From Lycorma delicatula (Eukaryota; Arthropoda; Insecta; Hemiptera; Fulgoridae), in NCBI RefSeq assembly GCF_047948215.1, contig NC_134455.1, positions 320,594,147 to 320,658,146 of the forward strand: DNA of 64,000 nt, in the 5' to 3' direction. This document shows positions 1-10,079 of this stretch, in pieces. The notes beneath the pieces are model-generated. The model saw nothing but the letters and a program-made list of their open reading frames with translations. It did no database searches and was not told the origin of the DNA. The first letter of the stretch is position 1. Every line of letters begins with the position of its first letter. Made by a program: the position numbers and the translations under genes.

Positions 1-30
1 TAGTTTTTTTCAAATGTATAATTTTTTTGT

Positions 31-85
31 ATTGTTTTAATGATATAAAAATAATAATTATTAAATGTTATATCATTAAAACAAT
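31..85 (+). repeat. Leader inverted repeat: 17-bp stem, 21-nt loop
   Basis: ATTGTTTTAATGATATA (31-47) is the exact reverse complement of TATATCATTAAAACAAT (69-85). The loop contains AATAATTATT, itself a palindrome. The same element lies ~30 bp from the start of every monomer with a leader; it is lost only from monomer 26. Mismatches occur in monomer 2 (TTGTGTTAATG) and in monomers 18 and 24 (TTTTAGTGATATA). Confidence 0.9.
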
Positions 86-350
86 TATTGTTTGTAATAA
101 TTATCTTTTGTAATATTTTAAACGTTAGTGGTATAATTATTATATTTACAATGTTAAAAATTAAGGTTTTTAATAATTGTGGGTGTTTTTCCTTTTAATT
201 TTGCAGAGTGTTATATGAATACGTTTATAGAAACATTTATTATTCGGGAAAAAATATTTGCAATTAATATTTATACAAATAAGCATGACAGAGAATCTCA
301 TCTGACGTTATGAAAATCATTTTATTTGTAACTAGTTAAATATAAATATA

Positions 351-409
351 TAGTATCCATGGAAATAAATTTTAAATTAGTATAGTATCCATGGATATAA
401 ATTATTAAT
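351..409 (+). repeat. 32-bp-period imperfect direct repeat in the head
   Basis: TAGTATCCATGGAAATAAAT at 351 is followed 32 bp later (383) by TAGTATCCATGGATATAAAT. It is present in all full-head monomers and removed wholly or partly by the B and C head deletions. The repeats make this segment prone to slippage. Confidence 0.8.
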
Positions 410-596
410 TTGTTTTGTTTAACATTTAAATAAATTTTAGCAATCATCATTCTTTTAAAGTAATATCCACCAGGTTGTTTTAGTGGTACCCAAATTCTCT
501 GATTTGTTTTGTTTAACATTTAAATAAATTTTAGCAATCATCATTCTTTTAAAGTAATATCCACCAGGTTGTTTTAGTGGTACCCAAATTCTCTGA
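409..596 (+). repeat. 94-bp tandem duplication (monomer 1)
   Basis: Two adjacent identical-looking 94-bp units, 409-502 and 503-596, each from TTTGTTTTGTTTAAC to AATTCTCTGA. The duplicated part contains the front of the decayed SINE-head block. Confidence 0.95.
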
Positions 597-650
597 TTTT
601 AAACTCAAGTGTTCCAGCATTCAAGCCGAGTACTCCTTCTATTAAAATAC
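560..650 (+). mobile_element. Decayed SINE-head-like block in the monomer front (first example)
   Basis: TATCCACCAGGTTGTTTTAGTGG, shown here only by its key parts (TCCACC, GGTTG, TAGTGG), lines up with the SINE head downstream (TCCACC, GGTTG, TAGTGG), followed by CCAAAT..CTGATTT in both and a B-box-like region that has decayed to CAGCATTCAAGCC. About 8 bp after the A-box region are missing relative to the intact head. Present in all monomers, S and L; in dup94 monomers the first part appears twice (from 466 and from 560). Confidence 0.6.
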
Positions 651-670
651 AAACTAAATATTGCTGTTGG

Positions 671-685
671 TTTTGTTTTGTTTTG
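671..685 (+). repeat. (TTTTG)3 microsatellite
   Basis: Three TTTTG units at the same place in each monomer. In monomers 9 and 12 it is interrupted by a T-to-C change (TTTTGTTCTG), a useful tag for the two duplicate trimers. Confidence 0.85.
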
Positions 686-885
686 TTAGGATGACACACA
701 GTTAGGATATCCTATAGATATGATTAGATGAACATTATCCACTAACATACAAATAACATCACATGTTTTAGTGTTTTGGGCAATTTATAATTATTTATCT
801 CTTTGTAGAATATCAAGGTTGTCGTTTAATATTAATACACTTGAAAGTATGGTGACTGAAATTGCGTTCATTTTATATTTGTGAG

Positions 886-899
886 CATGTGCGCACATG
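886..899 (+). repeat. 14-bp perfect palindrome CATGTGCGCACATG
   Basis: It stands out as the only G/C-rich palindrome in an A/T-rich unit. It is kept unchanged in essentially every monomer, in both classes; the one broken copy I found is in monomer 14 (CATGTGCTTACATG, near 27664). It could be a bHLH-type or other homodimer site, but no function can be read from sequence alone. Confidence 0.85.
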
Positions 900-1004
900 T
901 GTTAAAAGTACCAACAGTTATTGAAAGATTACAATAATTGTGTCATTACTTCGGCTCTAAAACACAAAAGGTACTGTAATAAAAATATAACTGTTTTTCA
1001 AAAA

Positions 1005-1122
1005 TAAGAGAAGTTTTAAGGTTGGGTTTCAATTAAGCGCAGTTAATATCATCCTCTTTCATCGACATAAGCAATACTTCAATGGATTGCTGAAGGCAGA
1101 ACAGGTAAAAGTGAGAAAAAAA
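1005..1122 (+). mobile_element. Headless SINE body in an S monomer (first of nine)
   Basis: The SINE body without its tRNA-like head: TAAGAGAAG, GGTTGGGTTTCAATTAAG and AACAGGTAAAAGTGAG are present, but the A and B boxes were removed by the ~757-bp deletion. The other eight are at 9403-9520, 15547-15664, 21713-21830, 30192-30309, 31778-31895, 37851-37968, 43891-44008 and 50076-50193. They should not be transcribable from an internal pol III promoter. Confidence 0.75.
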
Positions 1123-2502
1123 CATTCCAGAATATAGTTATTGAAATTTTAAGTGTCTATAAAATAAACTGTTCAAGTTTTTCAAGATATCAATTAACAC
1201 TATGATTTATAATTTCCATGCAGTTAATAAAGAATTCATATATTTTTTATGGAAAAGGGTTCCTTTGAATTTTATGATTTGTTTTTCCTAATCAGTTTAG
1301 TAAATGGTTTCTGCCTTATTATGCAGCTTACTCTGAAAATGTATTAGCACATATGACCACTCGAGGGTCAACTATGATTAATCTTGTGATTACCCTAGAA
1401 GAACAGTTGTGGCAATCCTCCCGGTCAAAGCAATGTTTGTCAATAGAGTTCATGATCTGATAGTGGAATCAAATTTTTATTGTGTTGTAATATAAAGAAA
1501 CAGATTGGTACTGGTCTATTAGTTTTATGTTTGCTTCTAGTATGATAGCATTACCTTTTTTTTGTGTATAAAAATCGCTGTAAAATTCATGCTATATATA
1601 AAGAAATGATAAAAGTTAAATTATTTGATATTTATTTCAACTATTGTATTAATCAATTTTAACAAGAGTAATAAAAAAACCTAGTTTTTTTCAAATGTAT
1701 AATTTTTTTGTATTGTGTTAATGATATAAAAATAATAATTATTAAATGTTATATCATTAAAACAATTATTGTTTGTAATAATTATCTTTTGTAATATTTT
1801 AAACGTTAGTAGTATAATTATTTATTTTTACAATGTTAAAAATTAAGGTTTTTAATAATTGTGGGTATTTTTCCTTTTAATTTTGCAGAGTGTTATATGA
1901 ATACGTTTATAAAAACATTTATTATTCGGGAAAAAATATTTGCAATTAATATTTATACAAATAAGCATGACAGAGAATCTCATCTGACGTTATGAAAATC
2001 ATTTTATTTGTAACTAGTTAAATATAAATATATAGTATCCATGGAAATAAAGTAATATCCACCAGGTTGTTTTAGTGGTACCCAAATTCTCTGATTTTAA
2101 ATTCAAGTGTTCCAGCATTCAAGCCGAGTACTCCTTCTATTAAAATACAAACTAAATATTGCTGTTGGTTTTGTTTTGTTTTGTTAGGATGACACACAGT
2201 TAGGATATCCTATAGATATGATTAGATGAACATTATCCACTAACATACAAATAACATCACATGTTTTAGTGTTTTGGGCGATTTATAATTATTTATTTCT
2301 TTGTAGAATAACAAGGTTGTCGTTTAATATTAATACACTTGAAAGTATGGTGACTGAAATTGCGTTCATTTTATATTTGTGAGCATGTGCGCACATGTGT
2401 TAAAAGTACCAACAGTTATTGAAAGATTACAATAATTGTGTCATTACTTCGGCTCTAAAACACAAAAGGTACTGTAATAAAAATATAACTGTTTTTCAAA
2501 AA

Positions 2503-3260
2503 AAGATTGTTACATATAAAACAGTAAGACACTAGGTCAAAAACTCTTATAATTTAGAACTCACTTTAAAAAAAATACTTGTTAAATATATTTGACAGAT
2601 TGTACACAATGTTTCAGGGTTCCATACAAGAAGCAAAAAAAACATTACAAAAATCTTACCCAACTGATTTCATTAATAATGTAATTAACATATTTATTTT
2701 TATAAATAATTTTAATGTAAAAATCAAATAATTTATGTAATATTTTTTTTTATTATATTATAATTATTGAAAAAATTATAGGTATAAACTACTTTAATTA
2801 ATCTGTCAGGAAATCAGTTGTTAATATTTTTGTTTATTTCAAGAGATTTTAGAAACATCTAATCTGTCATCAAATTTTAGAGGGTTTGCCGAAAATAGAG
2901 TGTGATAATTTTTTTTTTTATTGTTTTAAAGATATTTAAAAAAATTATGTCTAAATTACCTGGATTTTGGAAAGTGAATTACTATTTAATAAGATTTATA
3001 AAAATTAGCATTAAAAAAGATAACATCTAATCTTATTTAACACATATTAAATAAAACTAAAGGAATATAAATATATAGTTTCCATAGAAATAAATTTTTA
3101 TTTCTAATATAAATTTGTATTGTTGTTTGTAATTTTAAATAAATTTGAACAATTATCATTTTTTAACATTCTAGAATATCCACCTGGTTGGTATAGTGGT
3201 GAAAGTGTCTTTCCAAATCAGCTGATTTACAAGTCGACAGTTACAGGGTTCATCCACTAA
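2503..3260 (+). repeat. L-specific block (first example)
   Basis: The 758 bp present in L monomers and absent from S monomers, from AAGATTGTTACAT to CATCCACTAA. Flanks in L are CAAAAA on the left and TAAGAGAAG on the right; in S these are directly joined, with 2 bp (AA) of shared sequence at the ends. It is A/T-rich and untranslatable for most of its length. Its last ~80 bp are the tRNA-like head of a SINE. Equivalent blocks lie immediately before TAAGAGAAG in every L monomer. Confidence 0.93.
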
Positions 3261-3376
3261 TAAGAGAAGTTTTAAGGTTGGGTTTCAATTAAGCGCAGTT
3301 AATATCATCCTCTTTCATCGACATAAGCAATACTTCAATGGATTGCTGAAGGCAGAACAGGTAAAAGTGAGAAAAA
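3179..3376 (+). mobile_element. tRNA-derived SINE, head plus body (monomer 2)
   Basis: About 198 bp. The head has an A-box-like TGGTATAGTGG (3189-3199; pol III consensus TRGYNNARNNG) and a shortened B-box-like GGGTTCATCC (3246-3255; consensus GGTTCGANTCC), 46 bp apart, as expected for a tRNA-derived pol III promoter. The body follows with GGTTGGGTTTCAATTAAG, ATCATCCTCTTTCATCG, GGCAGAACAGG and AAAAGTGAGAAAAA. The order head, GGTTGGGTTTCAATTAA, TATCATCCTC, AACAGG-AAAA resembles hemipteran tRNA-SINEs from memory; no search was made. The element was probably present before the unit amplified, because every L carries it at the same place. Confidence 0.75.
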
Positions 3377-3936
3377 CACATTCCAGAATATAGTTATTGA
3401 AATTTTAAGTGTCTACAAAATAAACTGTTCAAGTTTTTCAAGACATCAATTAAAACTATGATTTATAATTTCCATGCAGTTAATAAAGAATTCATATATT
3501 TTTTATGGAAAAGGGTTCCTTTGAATTTTATGATTTGTTTTTCCTAATCTGTTTAGTAAATGGTTTCTGCCTTATTATGCAGCTTACTCTGAAAATTTAT
3601 TAGCAAATAAGACCACTCGAGGGTCAACTATGATTAATCTTGTGATTACCCTAGAAGAACAGTTGTAGCAATCCTCCCGGTCAAAGCAATGTTTGTCAAT
3701 AGAGTTCATGATCTGATAGTGGAATCAAATTTTTATTGTGTTGTAATATAAAGAAACAGATTGGTACTGGTCTATTAGTTTTATGTTTGCTTCTAGTATG
3801 ATAGCATTACCTCTTTTTGGGTATGAAAATCGCTGTAAAATTCATGCTATATATAAAGTAATGATAAAAGTTAAATTATTTGATATTTATTTAAGCTATT
3901 GTATTAATCAATTTTAACAAGAATAATAAAAAAACC

Positions 3937-6167
3937 TAGTTTTTTTTAATGTATAATTTTTTTGTATTGTTTTAATGATATAAAAATAATAATTATTAAA
4001 TGTTATATCATTAAAACAATTATTGTTTGTGATAATTATCTTTTGTAATATTTTAGACGTTAGTGGTATAATTATTTATTTTTACAATGTTAAAAATTAA
4101 GGTTTTTAATAATTGTGGGTATTTTTCCTTTTAATTTTGCTGAGTGTTATATGAATACGTTTATAAAAACATTTATTATTCGGGAAAAAATATTTGCAAT
4201 TAATATTTATACAAATAAGCATGACAGAGAATTTGTTTTGTTTAACATTTAAATAAATTTTAGCAATCATCATTCTTTTAAAGTAATATCCACCAGGTTG
4301 TTTTAGTGGTACCCAAATTCTCTGATTTTAAACTCAAGTGTTCCAGCATTCAAGCCGAGTACTCCTTCTATTAAAATACAAACTAAATATTGCTGTTGGT
4401 TTTGTTTTGTTTTGTTAGGATGACAAACAGTTAGGATATCCTATAGATATGATTAGATGAACATTATCCACTAACATACAAATAACATCACATGTTTTAG
4501 TGTTTTGGGCAATTTATAATTATTTATCTCTTTGTAGAATATCAAGGTTGTCGTTTAATATTAATACACTTGAAAGTATGGTGACTGAAATTACGTTCAT
4601 TTTATATTTGTGAGCATGTGCGCACATGTGTTAAAAGTACCAACAGTTATTGAAAGATTACAATAATTGTGTCATTACTTCGGCTCTAAAACACAAAAGG
4701 TACTGTAATAAAAATATAACTGTTTTTCAAAAAAAGATTGTTACATATAAAACAGTAAGACACTAGGTCAAAAACTCTTATAATTTAGAACTCACTTTAA
4801 AAAAAATACTTGTTAAATATATTTGACAGATTGTACATAATGTTTCAGGGTTCCATACAAGAAGCAAAAAAAACATTACAAAAACCTTACCCAACTGATT
4901 TCATTAATAATGTAATTAACATATTTATTTTTATAAATAATTTTAATGTAAAAATCAAATAATTAATGTAATATTTTTTTTTATTATATTATAATTATTG
5001 AAAAAATTATAGGTATAAACTACTTTAATTAATTTGTCAGGAAATCAGTTGTTAATATTTTTGTTTATTTCAAGAGATTTTAGAAACATCTAATCTGTCA
5101 TCAAATTTTAGAGGGTTTGCCGAAAATAGAGTGTGATAATTACTATTTTTTATTGTTTTAAAGATATTTAAAAAATTATGTCTAAATTACCTGGATTTTG
5201 GAAAGTGAATTACTATTTAATAAGATTTATAAAAATTAGCATTAAAAAAGATAACATCTAATCTTATTTAACACATATTAAATAAAACTAAAGGAATATA
5301 AATATATAGTTTCCATAGAAATAAATTTTTATTTCTAATATAAATTTGTATTGTTGTTTGTAATTTTAAATAAATTTGAACAATTATCATTTTTTAACAT
5401 TCTAGAATATCCACCTGGTTGGTATAGTGGTGAAAGTGTCTTTCCAAATCAGCTGATTTACAAGTCGACAGTTACAGGGTTCATCCACTAATAAGAGAAG
5501 TTTTAAGGTTGGGTTTCAATTAAGCGCAGTTAATATCATCCTCTTTCATCGACATAAGCAATACTTCAATGGATTGCTGAAGGCAGAACAGGTAAAAGTG
5601 AGAAAAACACATTCCAGAATATAGTTATTGAAATTTTAAGTGTCTACAAAATAAACTGTTCAAGTTTTTCAAGACATCAATTAAAACTATGATTTATAAT
5701 TTCCATGCAGTTAATAAAGAATTCATATATTTTTTATGGAAAAGGGTTCCTTTGAATTTTATGATTTGTTTTTCCTAATCTGTTTAGTAAATGGTTTCTG
5801 CCTTATTATGCAGCTTACTCTGAAAATTTATTAGCAAATAAGACCACTCGAGGGTCAACTATGATTAATCTTGTGATTACCCTAGAAGAACAGTTGTAGC
5901 AATCCTCCCGGTCAAAGCAATGTTTGTCAATAGAGTTCATGATCTGATAGTGGAATCAAATTTTTATTGTGTTGTAATATAAAGAAACAGATTGGTACTG
6001 GTCTATTAGTTTTATGTTTGCTTCTAGTATGATAGCATTACCTCTTTTTGGGTATGAAAATCGCTGTAAAATTCATGCTATATATAAAGTAATGATAAAA
6101 GTTAAATTATTTGATATTTATTTAAGCTATTGTATTAATCAATTTTAACAAGAATAATAAAAAAACC
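3937..6167 (+). repeat. Monomer 3: L-C (2231 bp)
   Basis: Head deletion of 113 bp at 4232/4233 (GACAGAGAAT joined to TTGTTTTG, with AAT microhomology). The leader is L-type (TTTTTTTTAATG) with the markers TGTGATAATT, TTTTAGACG and TTTGCTGAG, shared with monomers 10 and 13. It has GATGACAAACAG and ACAAAAACCTTACC, typical of the C lineage. Confidence 0.95.
5410..5607 (+). mobile_element. SINE copy (monomer 3)
   Basis: Head and body intact; A and B boxes as in the copy at 3179. Confidence 0.72.
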
Positions 6168-8398
6168 TAGTTTTTTTTAATGTATAATTTTTTTGTATTG
6201 TTTTAATGATATAAAAATAATAATTATTAAATGTTATATCATTAAAACAATTATTGTTTGTAATAATTATCTTTTGTAATATTTTAAACGTTAGTGGTAT
6301 AATTATTTATTTTTACAATGTTAAAAATTAAGGTTTTTAATAATTGTGGGTATTTTTCCTTTTAATTTTGCTGAGTGTTATATGAATACGTTTATAAAAA
6401 CATTTATTATTCGGGAAAAAATATTTGCAATTAATATTTATACAAATAAGCATGACAGAGAATTTGTTTTGTTTAACATTTAAATAAATTTTAGCAATCA
6501 TCATTCTTTTAAAGTAATATCCACCAGGTTGTTTTAGTGGTACCCAAATTCTCTGATTTTAAACTCAAGTGTTCCAGCATTCAAGCCGAGTACTCCTTCT
6601 ATTAAAATACAAACTAAATATTGCTGTTGGTTTTGTTTTGTTTTGTTAGGATGACAAACAGTTAGGATATCCTATAGATATGATTAGATGAACATTATCC
6701 ACTAACATACAAATAACATCACATGTTTTAGTGTTTTGGGCAATTTATAATTATTTATCTCTTTGTAGAATATCAAGGTTGTCGTTTAATATTAATACAC
6801 TTGAAAGTATGGTGACTGAAATTACGTTCATTTTATATTTGTGAGCATGTGCGCACATGTGTTAAAAGTACCAACAGTTATTGAAAGATTACAATAATTG
6901 TGTCATTACTTCGGCTCTAAAACACAAAAGGTACTGTAATAAAAATATAACTGTTTTTCAAAAAAAGATTGTTACATATAAAACAGTAAGACACTAGGTC
7001 AAAAACTCTTATAATTTAGAACTCACTTTAAAAAAAATACTTGTTAAATATATTTGACAGATTGTACATAATGTTTCAGGGTTCCATACAAGAAGCAAAA
7101 AAAACATTACAAAAACCTTACCCAACTGATTTCATTAATAATGTAATTAACATATTTATTTTTATAAATAATTTTAATGTAAAAATCAAATAATTAATGT
7201 AATATTTTTTTTTATTATATTATAATTATTGAAAAAATTATAGGTATAAACTACTTTAATTAATTTGTCAGGAAATCAGTTGTTAATATTTTTGTTTATT
7301 TCAAGAGATTTTAGAAACATCTAATCTGTCATCAAATTTTAGAGGGTTTGCCGAAAATAGAGTGTGATAATTACTATTTTTTATTGTTTTAAAGATATTT
7401 AAAAAATTATGTCTAAATTACCTGGATTTTGGAAAGTGAATTACTATTTAATAAGATTTATAAAAATTAGCATTAAAAAAGATAACATCTAATCTTATTT
7501 AACACATATTAAATAAAACTAAAGGAATATAAATATATAGTTTCCATAGAAATAAATTTTTATTTCTAATATAAATTTGTATTGTTGTTTGTAATTTTAA
7601 ATAAATTTGAACAATTATCATTTTTTAACATTCTAGAATATCCACCTGGTTGGTATAGTGGTGAAAGTGTCTTTCCAAATCAGCTGATTTACAAGTCGAC
7701 AGTTACAGGGTTCATCCACTAATAAGAGAAGTTTTAAGGTTGGATTTCAATTAAGCGCAGTTAATATCATCCTCTTTCATCGACATAAGCAATACTTCAA
7801 TGGATTGCTGAAGGCAGAACAGGTAAAAGTGAGAAAAACACATTCCAGAATATAGTTATTGAAATTTTAAGTGTCTATAAAATAAACTGTTCAAGTTTTT
7901 CAAGACATCAATTAAAACTATGATTTATAATTTCCATGCAGTTAATAAAGAATTCATATATTTTTTATGGAAAAGGGTTCCTTTGAATTTTATGATTTGT
8001 TTTTCCTAATCTGTTTAGTAAATGGTTTCTGCCTTATTATGCAGCTTACTCTGAAAATTTATTAGCAAATAAGACCACTCGAGGGTCAACTATGATTAAT
8101 CTTGTGATTACCCTAGAAGCACAGTTGTAGCAATCCTCCCGGTCAAAGCAATGTTTGTCAATAGAGTTCATGATCTGATAGTGGAATCAAATTTTTATTG
8201 TGTTGTAATATAAAGAAACAGATTGGTACTGGTCTATTAGTTTTATGTTTGCTTCTAGTATGATAGCATTACCTTTTTTTGTGTATAAAAATCGCTGTAA
8301 AATTCATGCTATATATAAAGAAATGATAAAAGTTAAATTATTTGATATTTATTTCAACTATTGTATTAATCAATTTTAACAAGAGTAATAAAAAAACC
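6168..8398 (+). repeat. Monomer 4: L-C with S-like tail (2231 bp)
   Basis: C-type head deletion at 6463/6464. The SINE body has GGATTTCAATT and the tail GAAGCACAG, both shared with monomers 7 and 10. After that point the tail turns S-like (TTTTTGTGTATAAAAATC, AAAGAAATG, TTTCAACTATTG, AGAGTAAT). The following monomer is an S, so the S-type flank extends backwards into this L. Confidence 0.95.
7641..7838 (+). mobile_element. SINE copy (monomer 4)
   Basis: Head and body present; the body has GGATTTCAATT, a change shared with monomers 7 and 10. Confidence 0.72.
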
Positions 8399-10079
8399 TA
8401 GTTTTTTTCAAATGTATAATTTTTTTGTATTGTTTTAATGATATAAAAATAATAATTATTAAATGTTATATCATTAAAACAATTATTGTTTGTAATAATT
8501 ATCTTTTGTAATATTTTAAACGTTAGTGGTATAATTATTATATTTATAATGTTAAAAATTAAGGTTTATAATAATTGTGGGTATTTTTCCTTTTAATTTT
8601 GCAGAGTGTTATATGAATACGTTTATAAAAACATTTATTATTCGGGAAAAAATATTTGCAATTAATATTTATACAAATAAGCATGACGGAGAATCTCATC
8701 TGACGTTATGAAAATCATTTTATTTGTAACTAGTTAAATATAAATATATAGTATCCATGGAAATAAATTTTAAATGAGTATAGTATCCATGGATATAAAT
8801 TATTAATTTGTTTTGTTTAACATTTAAATAAATTTTAGCAATCATCATTCTTTTAAAGTAATATCCACCAGGTTGTTTTAGTGGTACCCAAATTCTCTGA
8901 TTTGTTTTGTTTAACATTTAAATAAATTTTAGCAATCATCATTCTTTTAAAGTAATATCCACCAGGTTGTTTTAGTGGTACCCAAATTCTCTGATTTTAA
9001 ACTCAAGTGTTCCAGCATTCAAGCCGAGTACTCCTTCTATTAAAATACAATCTAAATATTGCTGTTGGTTTTGTTTTGTTTTGTTAGGATGACACACAGT
9101 TAGGATATCCTATAGATATGATTAGATGAACATTATCCACTAACATACAAATAACATCACATGTTTTAGTGTTTTGGGCAATTTATAATTATTTATCTCT
9201 TTGTAGAATATCAAGGTTGTCGTTTAATATTAATACACTTGAAAGTATGGTGACTGAAATTGCGTTCATTTTATATTTGTGAGCATGTGCGCACATGTGT
9301 TAAAAGTACCAACAGTTATTGAAAGATTACAATAATTGTGTCATTACTTCGGCTCTAAAACACAAAAGGTACTGTAATAAAAATATAACTGTTTTTCAAA
9401 AATAAGAGAAGTTTTAAGGTTGGGTTTCAATTAAGCGCAGTTAATATCATCCTCTTTCATCGACATAAGCAATACTTCAATGGATTGCTGAAGGCAGAAC
9501 AGGTAAAAGTGAGAAAAAAACATTCCAGAATATAGTTATTGAAATTTTAAGTGTCTATAAAATAAACTGTTCAAGTTTTTCAAGATATCAATTAACACTA
9601 TGATTTATAATTTCCATGCAGTTAATAAAGAATTCATATATTTTTTATGGAAAAGGGTTCCTTTGAATTTTATGATTTGTTTTTCCTAATCAGTTTAGTA
9701 AATGGTTTCTGCCTTATTATGCAGCTTACTCTGAAAATGTATTAGCACATATGACCACTCGAGGGTCAACTATGATTAATCTTGTGATTACCCTAGAAGA
9801 ACAGTTGTGGCAATCCTCCCGGTCAAAGCAATGTTTGTCAATAGAGTTCATGATCTGATAGTGGAATCAAATTTTTATTGTGTTGTAATATAAAGAAACA
9901 GATTGGTACTGGTCTATTAGTTTTATGTTTGCTTCTAGTATGATAGCATTACCTTTTTTTTGTGTATAAAAATCGCTGTAAAATTCATGCTATATATAAA
10001 GAAATGATAAAAGTTAAATTATTTGATATTTATTTCAACTATTGTATTAATCAATTTTAACAAGAGTAATAAAAAAACC
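8399..10079 (+). repeat. Monomer 5: S with 94-bp duplication (1681 bp)
   Basis: Duplication at 8807-8994; L-block deletion join at 9402/9403; headless SINE body 9403-9520. It carries GCATGACGGAGAATC and AAGGTTTATAATAATTG, shared with monomers 8, 11 (apart from one base) and 14. Confidence 0.95.
8807..8994 (+). repeat. 94-bp tandem duplication (monomer 5)
   Basis: Units 8807-8900 and 8901-8994, same boundaries as in monomer 1. Confidence 0.95.

Larger units (their letters stand above)
1..1681 (+). repeat. Monomer 1: S with 94-bp duplication (1681 bp)
   Basis: Full head with the 94-bp segment twice (409-502 and 503-596). The ~757-bp L block is absent, with the join at 1004/1005 in CAAAAATAAGAG. 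The headless SINE body covers 1005-1122. The tail has the S-type markers AATGTATTAGCACATATG, GTTGTGGCAATCC, TTTGTGTATAAAAATC and TTTCAACTATTG. It carries a private GGGTGTTTTTCC where other copies have GGGTATTTTTCC. Confidence 0.95.
1682..3936 (+). repeat. Monomer 2: L-B (2255 bp)
   Basis: Long monomer. The head has lost 90 bp at 2051/2052 (GGAAATAAA joined to GTAATATCC). The L-specific block is 2503-3260 and ends in the SINE head. The leader start is S-like (TTTTTTTCAAATG), as in most monomers that follow an S. It carries a mismatch in the leader hairpin stem (TTGTGTTAATG). Confidence 0.95.
1..8398 (+). repeat. HOR copy, four-monomer version: S(dup94) / L-B / L-C / L-C
   Basis: One short and three long monomers, 8398 bp. 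It differs from the 6166-bp trimers at 14543 and 20709 by one extra L-C monomer of 2231 bp. The two L-C monomers here differ: the first has TGTGATAATT and TTTTAGACG in its leader, the second has GGATTTCAATT in the SINE body and GAAGCACAG in the tail. The single L-C monomer at 18478 carries the first set in its front and the second set in its back, so it looks like a crossover product of these two. Confidence 0.85.

Noticed and set aside
322..519. 65-codon open reading frame on the minus strand, repeated at 8720-8917, 14864-15061 and 21030-21227
   Set aside because: It exists only where the 94-bp duplication supplies an ATG; in single-copy monomers the same frame meets a stop (TAA in GTTTAAAAT) just upstream. 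Composition follows the A/T-rich repeat (many Ile, Tyr, Lys), and no domain or translation signal is evident. It is a by-product of the duplication.
680..712. TTAGG arthropod telomere repeats
   Set aside because: Two isolated TTAGG pentamers per monomer (GTTAGGATGACAC and GTTAGGATATCC) are not in tandem, so this is not telomeric DNA.
940..970. CENP-B-box-like motif around ACTTCGGCTCTAAAAC
   Set aside because: TTCG is present but the required downstream A and CGGG are not. ATTCGGGAAAA elsewhere in the unit also fails the spacing. No centromere claim is made from this.
1350..1400. Inverted repeat around GAGGGTCAACTATG..GATTACCCTAG
   Set aside because: Arms AGGGT/ACCCT are only 5 bp with a long spacer, within chance expectation; the small palindrome GATTAATC is likewise too short to interpret.
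3179..3260. Functional tRNA gene in the SINE head
   Set aside because: A and B boxes are recognisable, but the B box is shortened (GGGTTCATCC), and I could not fit a complete cloverleaf with acceptor and anticodon stems. It is best read as the tRNA-derived head of a SINE.
1682..3936. Monomers as long terminal repeats or tandem copies of an autonomous transposon
   Set aside because: No reverse transcriptase, integrase or transposase reading frame occurs in any monomer, and no target-site duplication or terminal inverted repeat brackets the unit.
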